DNA of 64,000 nucleotides from Mycobacterium rhizamassiliense (lineage in GTDB: Bacteria; Actinomycetota; Actinomycetes; Mycobacteriales; Mycobacteriaceae): assembly GCF_900157375.1 (NCBI RefSeq), contig NZ_LT721901.1, positions 3,024,315 through 3,088,314 on the forward strand. Reading direction: 5' to 3'. The stretch's first letter is position 1, and each line of letters starts with the position of its first letter. The notes beneath the pieces were generated by a model. That model made no database searches, had not been told where the DNA came from, and saw only the letters and a list, made by a program, of their open reading frames with translations. Positions 17,565-25,562 of this stretch are shown here, piece after piece. The translations under genes were made by a program, and so were the position numbers.

Positions 17565-18620
17565 CTATTCGCCGGTGACGCCGGCGTGGCGCGGCTCGGC
17601 GGAACTCGACGGCTTTGACGAAACCCTCTCGGGTTCAGTGTCGTTCACTCTGGACCACACGTCGCCCGCCTCGTCTTCGAATCTGATCCGCACGTTGGGA
17701 GACGCGTCAGGTTCCAACGAATACAGCGCGGACGCGTGTTGGTCCGGCCGTAGCCAGCGCGGGAAGTCCAGGATGTTGTGGGCTGCGAGCAGGTCCATCC
17801 GGCTGCCTAGGAAGATCGGCTGCCGAGCGGGTACCGCCCCACGTGGGTCGCTCAGCGGATGATGCTCGTCCGGCCACCGACCAACCCCGAGCTTGGCGAC
17901 GACCTCGGCGATCGCTTGCCGCGAGCGTTTGGCACCGCCGGGTCGAGCGCGTCCTTCGGAATCGACCGCGCCTACCGAGACCTGCAATCCGACGACCAAG
18001 GAGGCGCTGTGATTCACCACTGTCACGGCCCAGATCTGCGGCCCGAGCAATGCGACGGGCGTTCGGTAAATCCTCAATCGGCGCGCAGGGGAGGCCCTTT
18101 CGAACTCGGTGGCCAGCTTGCCGAGGTTGCGGTGTGTCAGATCGGCGGTAATGGCTGTCTGTAGCCGGCTTTCGAAGTGAGCATCGCCCTGACCAAGGTA
18201 GCGGGGAATGACCCCCGCCTTGCTCAGCCGCTGCGTCACGTCGCCAACCCAGGCTTGGTCGTCTGCACTGAGGTCAGGGGAGGGAGGCGACTCGGCGAGG
18301 AGCCAGGCGAGTACCAACTTTCCGGCGCGTTGTGCGCGATCGACGTCGCCCATCACTTGAACGACATCGCGCCGCGCCGGGTCGAAGACGGCGATGAACA
18401 CGTCGCTCCGGTCCACGATCTGGGCAGATTCCGCGGAAGGATTGAGCCGCTCAGCCCCAGCGGTGCGGTGTTGTCCACCTGAGGGCATGAGCACGATCTC
18501 GTGTCGCTGCCCACTCGCAGCGTTCCACCAATTCAGAGCCTGACCAATGGCGGGGCGGAATCGATCGGTGTCGTCGGGAGAGGCGATCACCACCTCTGCA
18601 ACGCGTGCAGCGAACACCAT
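17565..18620 (-). CDS. protein of unknown function with DUF4062/TIR-like N-terminus
   Basis: 351 residues; ATG 18620 with AGGAG upstream. The N-terminal ~120 residues (VVIASPDDTDRFRPAIGQAL ... RSDVFIAVFDP ... AGKLVLAW) resemble the DUF4062 / flavodoxin-like sensor fold found in defence and STAND-type proteins. The C-terminal half (about 170-340) is beta-rich with VTVVNHSASLVVGLQVSV and a cluster of Arg/Pro residues, and I do not recognise it. It has no link by motif to catabolism. Family assignment is tentative. Confidence 0.6.
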   Translation of the reverse strand: MVFAARVAEVVIASPDDTDRFRPAIGQALNWWNAASGQRHEIVLMPSGGQHRTAGAERLNPSAESAQIVDRSDVFIAVFDPARRDVVQVMGDVDRAQRAGKLVLAWLLAESPPSPDLSADDQAWVGDVTQRLSKAGVIPRYLGQGDAHFESRLQTAITADLTHRNLGKLATEFERASPARRLRIYRTPVALLGPQIWAVTVVNHSASLVVGLQVSVGAVDSEGRARPGGAKRSRQAIAEVVAKLGVGRWPDEHHPLSDPRGAVPARQPIFLGSRMDLLAAHNILDFPRWLRPDQHASALYSLEPDASPNVRIRFEDEAGDVWSRVNDTEPERVSSKPSSSAEPRHAGVTGE

Positions 18621-18814
18621 CTCATCTCCTCATCGATACGTCGGCACTCCCAGCTGGCCGGCCAGTTGATGACGTTAGGTGCTGTCGAACTCTAGCGACC
18701 ATTGCTTCATACGCAAATACCGTCCTACTATAACGAACATGTCTGTATCGGCGTGAGCTGCCATCCGACGTGCGAGATGGCCCACGGGCAGTCGCCAAAT
18801 GAACAGGAGAGACA
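18621..18814 (+). promoter_or_regulatory. promoter region of P450 pair
   Basis: A 194-base divergent gap. TATAAC at 18729-18734 in CCTACTATAACGAAC is a good mycobacterial -10 candidate reading rightward, about 80 bases before the P450 start. CAGGAGAGA (18804-18812) supplies the RBS for the TTG start at 18815. Confidence 0.4.
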
Positions 18815-20083
18815 TTGTCGGCCGACGGAAGTGTGTTGGAGTTCGAGCCGTTCAAGCCCGGTCCCACTGAGCAGTTGCCAGCGGTGTACGCGGAGCTGCG
18901 AGAGCGGTTTCCCGTCTACCGGAGCGCTTCGAACATCTGGGTGATATCGCGATTTGATGACGTGAAGGCCGTGCAGTCGAATCCTGCGGTGTTCTCGTCG
19001 CGTCCGAACCCCTACGAGGGAGATACTCCGGCGGATGCCGAGATGAAACCCGAGGTCATCGAGCGGCTTATCGCCCTGACCGCCGGAATCCCCGTCGATA
19101 TGAACGAGATGGCGTCCGCCAAAACCATCGCCGCCGCTGACCCGCCACAACACACCCGGATGCGCAGAATTGTGAGCAGGGGTTTCACACCCCCGCGAAT
19201 CAAGGAGATGGCCGACGCGATCACTGAGATCGTCGACCGCTGCCTGAGCGGTATTAGCGAGCTTCCCAGCTTCGATCTTGTCGAGCGGCTGGCTGTTCCG
19301 CTGCCCGTTGAGATGATCTGTCACATCCTCGGTATCGACCGAAGCGAGTACGGCCACGCCAAACGCTGGTCGGACGTTTTCGCCGCGCATGCCAACGGCG
19401 AGTTAAGCAATCCCGCCGAACGCAGCGAGGTGATGCTGCGCAACATCAAGGAGTTCAGTACCTACTTCGTTCCGTTGATCGAGGCACGGCGTGTTGAACC
19501 GAGGAATGATTTGGTCAGTGCGATGGTCGCGGCGATCGACAACGAATCACTGACCACTGTCGAAACATTGATGGTGGCGATCACCATCATGGTCGCCGGC
19601 AACGAGACGACGACGAACCTCATCGGCAACGCCGTGGTCGAACTGCTGGCTAACCCCGACCAGCTCACATTATTGCTCGACGATCCGTCGCTGTTGCCCA
19701 ACGCGGTCGATGAGGCGAACCGACTGACAACGCCGATCCAGTTCGCGTTTCGTGAGGCGACCGAAGACACCGTGGTTGCCGATACGACGATCCCGAAGGG
19801 AGCCATCGTCGCGCTGCACATGGCCGCCGCAAACCGCGATCCGCGCCGCTTCGATGAGCCCGACCGATTCCTGATCAACCGGGCCCCCGGCAAAAACCTG
19901 GCCTTCGGACATGGCATCCACTTTTGCTTGGGTGCTCACCTGGCCGGTCAGGAAGTGCGGGCCGCGATCGGCGGGCTACTGCCTCACCTGGACCGCCTCA
20001 AGCTGACCGATGCTCCGCTGCAACGCAATCCGACGGCACTGCTCAACGGATGGCAACGGGTCGAACTAGCGTGGGTGTCCTAG
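18815..20083 (+). CDS. cytochrome P450
   Basis: 422 residues. I-helix AGNETT (261-266), ExxR E300-A-N-R303, heme loop FGHGIHFCLG with Cys371. TTG start is supported by AGGAGA five bases upstream. The layout (NPAVFSSRPNP, AADPPQHTRMRRIVSRGFTP) is that of the steroid/terpene P450s abundant in mycobacteria. It is followed 39 bases later by a second, diverged P450 on the same strand. Substrate unknown. Confidence 0.95.
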   Translation: MSADGSVLEFEPFKPGPTEQLPAVYAELRERFPVYRSASNIWVISRFDDVKAVQSNPAVFSSRPNPYEGDTPADAEMKPEVIERLIALTAGIPVDMNEMASAKTIAAADPPQHTRMRRIVSRGFTPPRIKEMADAITEIVDRCLSGISELPSFDLVERLAVPLPVEMICHILGIDRSEYGHAKRWSDVFAAHANGELSNPAERSEVMLRNIKEFSTYFVPLIEARRVEPRNDLVSAMVAAIDNESLTTVETLMVAITIMVAGNETTTNLIGNAVVELLANPDQLTLLLDDPSLLPNAVDEANRLTTPIQFAFREATEDTVVADTTIPKGAIVALHMAAANRDPRRFDEPDRFLINRAPGKNLAFGHGIHFCLGAHLAGQEVRAAIGGLLPHLDRLKLTDAPLQRNPTALLNGWQRVELAWVS

Positions 20084-20122
20084 TGCCCCAAGGAAATTGC
20101 CGTTGAACGCGAACAGACGACG

Positions 20123-21334
20123 ATGTTGACGGCCTCGATGCTGCTGGACCCAGCGGTCCTGCAGAACCCCTACGACTTCTATGGGACGCTGCGGGAGCAG
20201 GCGCCGGTTTGGGTGGTGCCCGGCACGGACGTCGTCGCAATCAGTACCTTCGCACTGTTGTCGGAGGCGGTGGCGCGGCCCGAGGACTTCTCCTCGACCA
20301 TGCGTTGTCTGCTCTACCGCGACCAGGATGGGCTGCCGGCCCGCCTCGATTTCGGTCAGGCGGCCATGCCGACGCTGGCCACCGCGGACCCGCCCGTGCA
20401 CACCACGCATCGGCGCGCAGTCTTCCCGGAATTGGTCGCACGGCGGATGCGCACCCTGGAGGACGACATTCGCGCGTTGTCAGCGGCCGCAGTCAAGCAG
20501 GCCCTGGATAACGGCAGCTTCGACTTCATGGCGACGATCGGCAACGTGGTGCCGATCACGGTGGTGGCCAGGCTGATCGGCTTTCGCGACATCGACCCGA
20601 TGCAGCTTCTGGAAGCGGCGTTCGACTCCACCACGATGGTGGGCGGCACGATGTCGATGGATGAGCTCAATACTCTCGTGGCCCGCACCGAGACCATCGA
20701 AGCCTGGATCGCCGACCAGATCGCGGGCACCACAGAGGGCGAAGAAGAAGGAATCCTGCTGGCCGTTCGGCGGGCGCTGGATGCCGGCACCCTGCAAATT
20801 GGCGAGGCCACCATCATCCTGCACACCCTGCTAAGCGCCGGCGGGGAGTCCACGACCAGCCTGCTGGGCAATGCGGTCCGGATGCTCGCCGAAGATCCCC
20901 GATTACAACAGCGGCTGCGCGAAAAGCCGCAGGAACTCGATGTTTTCGTGGAGGAGGCGCTGCGGCTCGAGTCGCCGTTTCGGCAAATGATGCGCAGTGT
21001 CCCGCACGACACCACGCTGGGAGGCGCGGACATCGCGTCGGGTTCCACGGTCTTGCTGCTCTTCGCGGCTGGGAACCGAGATCGCGCACAGTTCGACGAC
21101 CCGGACCGAATCGACCTGACGCGCGATTCGCCTAAACGCCATCTTGCTTTCGGGCACGGCATTCACTTCTGCGTCGGGGCCGCTCTCGCACGCATCGAAG
21201 CCCGTGCGGTGCTCGGCGCAATCCTCGAGCAGACCCGCGAATTCGCACTCGAGCCGGATCGCGCCCCGCAATGGGTGGACAGCCTGTTGGTCCGCCGGCA
21301 CGCACAGCTCCATGTCTGCGCCACACCGCGGTGA
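20123..21334 (+). CDS. cytochrome P450
   Basis: 403 residues. I-helix AGGEST (239-244), ExxR E278-A-L-R281, heme loop FGHGIHFCVG with Cys350. It is only distantly similar to the preceding P450 (different B-C region, YRDQDGLPARLDFGQAAMP). Two consecutive P450s could act on successive positions of one substrate. It converges on the adenylate cyclase with a 10-base gap. Confidence 0.95.
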   Translation: MLTASMLLDPAVLQNPYDFYGTLREQAPVWVVPGTDVVAISTFALLSEAVARPEDFSSTMRCLLYRDQDGLPARLDFGQAAMPTLATADPPVHTTHRRAVFPELVARRMRTLEDDIRALSAAAVKQALDNGSFDFMATIGNVVPITVVARLIGFRDIDPMQLLEAAFDSTTMVGGTMSMDELNTLVARTETIEAWIADQIAGTTEGEEEGILLAVRRALDAGTLQIGEATIILHTLLSAGGESTTSLLGNAVRMLAEDPRLQQRLREKPQELDVFVEEALRLESPFRQMMRSVPHDTTLGGADIASGSTVLLLFAAGNRDRAQFDDPDRIDLTRDSPKRHLAFGHGIHFCVGAALARIEARAVLGAILEQTREFALEPDRAPQWVDSLLVRRHAQLHVCATPR

Positions 21335-21344
21335 GATTCACCCA

Positions 21345-22874
21345 TCAACAGTCGAACAGCGGCTCGGCCACTTCGGTCATTGCCGATCGGCCTCGAAGCG
21401 ACGCCGATCCCCGCGTCGCCCAGTGCTCCCGTTCCACCGCCTGGGCGCGAGCGAGTGCACTGCCGGACGCCAAAACTCTGGAATCCCATTGCTTGGCGCG
21501 ATCAGCCAAACGCGCAGCCTCGTTGACGGCATCTCCAATTACCGTGTATTCGTAGCGGTTCTCTGCGCCGATATTGCCTGCGAACACCACACCGGCGGTT
21601 ACTCCGATACCGAAGTCCACCAGGGGTAGCTGCCTCAGTTCTGTCCCGAGCCCGCGTGCCGTCGCGAGTGCCGCCGAAGCCGGTTCATCAATCTCGATGG
21701 GAGCTCCGAACACGGCCAGAACCGCGTCGCCTTCGAACTTATTGATCAGGCCGTGCCGGTCGTGCACGGCCGCGACCACGATGCGGAAGAAGTCGTTCAG
21801 AATCTCCGCGACTTCCTCAGGCGGACGGGCGGCGGCAATCGCTGTCGACCCCACCAGATCGACGAAGAGTACGGCGACGTCTCGAACGTCACCCGACAAG
21901 GACCCGTCCTGTTGAAGTGCCTGGCGAGCCACGTCGGCGCCCACGTGGCGGCCGAAGAGGTCCCGCAGTTGTTCCCGCTCCTCCAGACCTGCCACCATCC
22001 GGTTGAATCCGACCTGCAGTCGCCCGATCTCTGAGGGCTCATACACCTCGACGAGCACCCCGTTCTGGCCGTGTTCCACCTCGGTCATCGCGATGACAAC
22101 TTCCCGAACCGGGTCCGAGATCGACCGAGCCACCAAGATCATCGCCCGGGATCCCAAGGCGAGCGACGCCGCAGCGAGCACCAGAATCGGTGTTTCGATT
22201 GGCGCTGACTTCTGCACGAACCAGCCGTTGGAGCGTGAAAGCACGATCAGGGCGATTCCCGCGATGGGCAACGCGCTGAAGAGGCCCCACGTAATCATCA
22301 CTCGTGCAAGCACGCCGGGCATCTCGCCGGACGGGGTTGCGGTCTTCATCGATGCCGCAAGGATGGGCCGCAGGACGCGTTGAGTTATCAGGTAGCCCAT
22401 GCAGGCGGTGGCGGCGCCCCCGAACAGAATGGCGGCGCCGATTACCGAGGCGACGGCGCCGCCCGCGCGGAAGTTGACCAGAACAAATACTGCCCCGCTG
22501 GCGGCCCAGATACCGAACTGGACAACGGTCTGGCGGGCAGCTATGCGCATCGCCGCGTGCTGTTGAGCGGGCGTTGGTTCGGCTCCATCGGCGAACCAAC
22601 GGAAGGACGGAACCATGTACCAGACACCGGCCGCACCACCGACGGTTGCCGAGATTGCGACCAGGCCGCACAAAGCGATCAGGTTCCTTTTATTGGACAG
22701 GATGCCTGGGTCCCCTCCGGTGTTTCGGGTTAGCGAGACGATCATCAACGAGACGGCGCCAGCGGCGAGGATGTGCGCGGAGGTCAGCCCAGCCGCATAG
22801 CTGGCTCCAAGACGAATTGCTGTTTTACGCCTAGAAGTCCGGCGCGGCAACCGTGGCTCATCAGATGCTTCCAT
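21345..22874 (-). CDS. membrane adenylate cyclase, class III (CHD) with HAMP
   Basis: 509 residues: about six hydrophobic segments (30-260), a HAMP-like linker (about 245-300) and a cyclase homology domain (about 320-490). Catalytic residues are present: metal Asp339 (LFVDLVGST) and Asp383 (KFEGDAVLAVFG), Lys379 and Asp448 for adenine selection (ATP), and Asn451/Arg455 (NEAARL). This is the architecture of the M. tuberculosis Rv1318c/Rv1319c/Rv1320c/Rv3645 group. It would make cAMP in response to a membrane signal, and might tie the catabolic genes to CRP-type control. The start codon directly follows the 13-mer shared with the ferredoxin gene. Confidence 0.92.
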   Translation of the reverse strand: MEASDEPRLPRRTSRRKTAIRLGASYAAGLTSAHILAAGAVSLMIVSLTRNTGGDPGILSNKRNLIALCGLVAISATVGGAAGVWYMVPSFRWFADGAEPTPAQQHAAMRIAARQTVVQFGIWAASGAVFVLVNFRAGGAVASVIGAAILFGGAATACMGYLITQRVLRPILAASMKTATPSGEMPGVLARVMITWGLFSALPIAGIALIVLSRSNGWFVQKSAPIETPILVLAAASLALGSRAMILVARSISDPVREVVIAMTEVEHGQNGVLVEVYEPSEIGRLQVGFNRMVAGLEEREQLRDLFGRHVGADVARQALQQDGSLSGDVRDVAVLFVDLVGSTAIAAARPPEEVAEILNDFFRIVVAAVHDRHGLINKFEGDAVLAVFGAPIEIDEPASAALATARGLGTELRQLPLVDFGIGVTAGVVFAGNIGAENRYEYTVIGDAVNEAARLADRAKQWDSRVLASGSALARAQAVEREHWATRGSASLRGRSAMTEVAEPLFDC

Positions 22875-23020
22875 TAGTAGACCATCACTTTCGTACAGCG
22901 CATCCGACGACTAGCGTGGAGAGCATTAGATATTCTACTTCTGTTGTGATCTAGCTTTCGCACACGCCGAAGATCGTCACGACGCCGCAAGCTCGAAAAC
23001 AAGAGGCCAGGACAGACTGA
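22875..23020. promoter_or_regulatory. divergent promoter region cyclase/mmsA
   Basis: 146 bases, AT-rich around TTAGATATTCTACTTCTGTT (about 22928-22947). AGTAGACCATCAC at 22876-22888 is the reverse complement of GTGATGGTCTACT at 13414-13426. TCTACT-like hexamers recur here, at 7395-7413 and at 13686. No cognate regulator identified. Confidence 0.35.
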
Positions 23021-24550
23021 ATGACTGCGCAGACGACGCTGATCCCGCACTTCATCGATGGCCGGCGCACGACAGGCCGGTCCGCTCGCACGGCCGACGT
23101 GCTGAATCCAAGCACCGGTCAGGTGCAGGCGCAGGTACCCATGGCTTCGGCCGCAGAGGTCGATGAGGCCGTGGTCATAGCGATCGAAGCGCAGAGGGAA
23201 TGGGCCGCCTTCAATCCGCAGCGTCGGGCGCGCGTGATGATGCGATTTGTCGACCTGGTCAACAAGGAAACGGACGGCCTCGCCGAACTGCTCTCGTTGG
23301 AACACGGCAAGACGGTCGCCGATTCGCGCGGTGACATCCAACGCGGCATCGAGGTCATCGAGTTCGCCATCGGTATCCCGCACTTGCTTAAGGGCGAGCA
23401 CACCGAAGGCGCGGGGACCGGCATCGACGTCTATTCACTGCGCCAGCCACTAGGCGTCGTCGCGGGCATCACGCCCTTCAACTTTCCGGCGATGATCCCA
23501 CTGTGGAAGGTGGGCCCAGCGCTGGCGTGTGGCAACGCATTCGTCCTCAAGCCCAGCGAACGGGACCCGTCTGTTCCGGTCAGGCTGGCAGAGCTGTTCC
23601 TCGAAGCGGGACTGCCCAAGGGCGTCTTCCAGGTGGTGCATGGCGACAAGGAGGCCGTCGACGCCATCGTGAACCACCCGCGCATTCAAGCCGTCGGATT
23701 CGTCGGCAGTTCCGACATCGCAAAGTACATCTACTCGACCGCTGCCGCCAACGGTAAACGCGCACAGTGCTTCGGCGGAGCCAAGAATCACATGATCGTG
23801 ATGCCTGACGCCGACCTGGACCAGGCTGTCGATGCGCTCATCGGCGCCGGTTACGGCAGCGCGGGCGAGCGGTGCATGGCCATTAGTGTCGCAGTCCCGG
23901 TCGGCGAGCAGACCGCGGATCGGTTGCGCGCCAGGCTCGTTGAACGGATCAACAATCTGCGCGTTGGCCACAGCCTCGATCCGAAGGCCGATTACGGGCC
24001 ACTGATCACGTCGGCGGCACTAGCGCGGGTAAAGGACTACATCGCCCAGGGTATCGAGGCAGGCGCCGAGGCCGTCGTCGATGGACGCGAACGCGCCAGT
24101 GACGACTTGACTTTCGGTGAAGTCGGCCTGGAGGGCGGCTACTTCATCGGACCCACGCTGTTCGACCACGTCACCACCGACATGTCGATCTACCGTGACG
24201 AAATCTTCGGTCCTGTCCTCTGCATCGTCCGGGCAAACGACTACGAAGAGGCGCTCGCGCTGCCCTCCGAGCACGAGTACGGCAACGGCGTGGCGATCTT
24301 CACCCGGGACGGCGACACCGCACGCGACTTCACCTCCCGGGTCCAAGTCGGCATGGTCGGTGTCAACGTGCCGATCCCGGTTCCGGTGGCCTACCACACC
24401 TTTGGCGGTTGGAAGCGGTCCGGCTTCGGCGATCTCAATCAACACGGGCCCGCGTCGATCCAGTTCTACACGAAGGTCAAGACTGTCACCCAGCGGTGGC
24501 CGTCGGGTATTAAGGACGGCGCCGAGTTCAGCATCCCGACCATGAAATAG
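23021..24550 (+). CDS. mmsA: CoA-acylating methylmalonate-semialdehyde dehydrogenase
   Basis: 509 residues of the aldehyde dehydrogenase superfamily with the CoA-dependent MMSDH features: ITPFNFPAMIPLW, FGGAKNHMIVMPDADL (Asn where ordinary ALDHs have the general-base Glu) and catalytic Cys285 in GERCMA. It converts methylmalonate or malonate semialdehyde to propionyl- or acetyl-CoA with NAD. In valine or inositol breakdown it sits with mmsB; here it precedes a DUF849 cleavage enzyme and a D-aminoacylase-like gene, so it probably serves the local pathway. Confidence 0.93.
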   Translation: MTAQTTLIPHFIDGRRTTGRSARTADVLNPSTGQVQAQVPMASAAEVDEAVVIAIEAQREWAAFNPQRRARVMMRFVDLVNKETDGLAELLSLEHGKTVADSRGDIQRGIEVIEFAIGIPHLLKGEHTEGAGTGIDVYSLRQPLGVVAGITPFNFPAMIPLWKVGPALACGNAFVLKPSERDPSVPVRLAELFLEAGLPKGVFQVVHGDKEAVDAIVNHPRIQAVGFVGSSDIAKYIYSTAAANGKRAQCFGGAKNHMIVMPDADLDQAVDALIGAGYGSAGERCMAISVAVPVGEQTADRLRARLVERINNLRVGHSLDPKADYGPLITSAALARVKDYIAQGIEAGAEAVVDGRERASDDLTFGEVGLEGGYFIGPTLFDHVTTDMSIYRDEIFGPVLCIVRANDYEEALALPSEHEYGNGVAIFTRDGDTARDFTSRVQVGMVGVNVPIPVPVAYHTFGGWKRSGFGDLNQHGPASIQFYTKVKTVTQRWPSGIKDGAEFSIPTMK

Positions 24551-24618
24551 GCGAGCCTTGACAGGCAACCACTTTCGCACCGTCCCAGCAACTTTCACAC
24601 TCCGGCACAGGAGCAGCA

Positions 24619-25509
24619 GTGAGCGAACCAGTCATCATCGAGGCCGCGATCAACGGCGCGACGTCGAAAACTGTGAATCCGAACGTGCCGGTGACCGAAG
24701 ACGAGATCGTTTCAGATGCGCTGGCCTGCTTCGAGGCTGGGGCCGCGATCGTTCACCAGCACATATCGAACTACAACCTCTCCGGCGACGAGGCGGCCGA
24801 GGTGTATCTCAGTATCTGGCGACGGGTGCTGGCCGAGCGGCCAGATGCGTTGTGGTACCCGACAATTAACCTCGGGCCACCAGCTCACTGGTACGACCAT
24901 ATTCCGCCCTTGGCGGAGTCCGGACTACTGCGGATGGGAGTCAGCGACCCGGGGTCGGTCAACATGGGAGTCCCGGTGGACGGCCTGCCCGTCGGTTCGT
25001 TCGTGTACAGCAACAGTTTCGACGATGTCGCCCATCAGCTGGAGCTGTGCCACACCCATCAGCTGGGCCCGAGCCTAGCCATCTACGAACCAGGCTTCCT
25101 GCGCACGGTCTTGGCATACCACCGCAGCGGACAACTTCCGCCCGGCTCGTTCATCAAGCTGTACTTCAGCTCCGAGCGGGGTCTCAGCGGAACGGCATTC
25201 GGGTTGCCGCCAAGCCCTACGGCTCTCGCGGCGTATGTCGAGCTTCTCGACGGCACGGGTCTGCCCTGGGCGGCTTCGGCAGTCGGTGACGACCTCGTTC
25301 GCAGCGAACTGTGCCGCGCTGCACTCGACGCCGGTGGCCACCTGCACGTAGGGCTGGAGTTCTACGCCGGCGACCGCACCCCCACCAATGTCGAGCTGGT
25401 GGTCGAGGCCGTCGAGGCGGCCGCCGCAGCTGGCCGTGAGGTGGCCACCAGCGCCGCCGCCGCCGCACTACTCGGCCTCCTGCGCACCATGGAATCGGTG
25501 CCCCGATAG
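24619..25509 (+). CDS. beta-keto acid cleavage enzyme (BKACE, DUF849)
   Basis: 296 residues, GTG start with AGGAG upstream. TIM-barrel with the Zn ligand pair H46-x-H48 (IVHQHIS) and the C-terminal GGHLHVGLEF in place of the family's usual GxVRVGLED. BKACEs condense a beta-keto acid with acetyl-CoA to give acetoacetate and a new acyl-CoA (Kce, carnitine and other pathways). The replacement near the substrate carboxylate site suggests an uncommon substrate. A decayed second copy lies at 31348-31485. Confidence 0.88.
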   Translation: MSEPVIIEAAINGATSKTVNPNVPVTEDEIVSDALACFEAGAAIVHQHISNYNLSGDEAAEVYLSIWRRVLAERPDALWYPTINLGPPAHWYDHIPPLAESGLLRMGVSDPGSVNMGVPVDGLPVGSFVYSNSFDDVAHQLELCHTHQLGPSLAIYEPGFLRTVLAYHRSGQLPPGSFIKLYFSSERGLSGTAFGLPPSPTALAAYVELLDGTGLPWAASAVGDDLVRSELCRAALDAGGHLHVGLEFYAGDRTPTNVELVVEAVEAAAAAGREVATSAAAAALLGLLRTMESVPR

Positions 25510-25562
25510 ACATTGCAGATTCGAAATCGGGTGCTGGACAACAACAATAGGGAGGTTGACCG

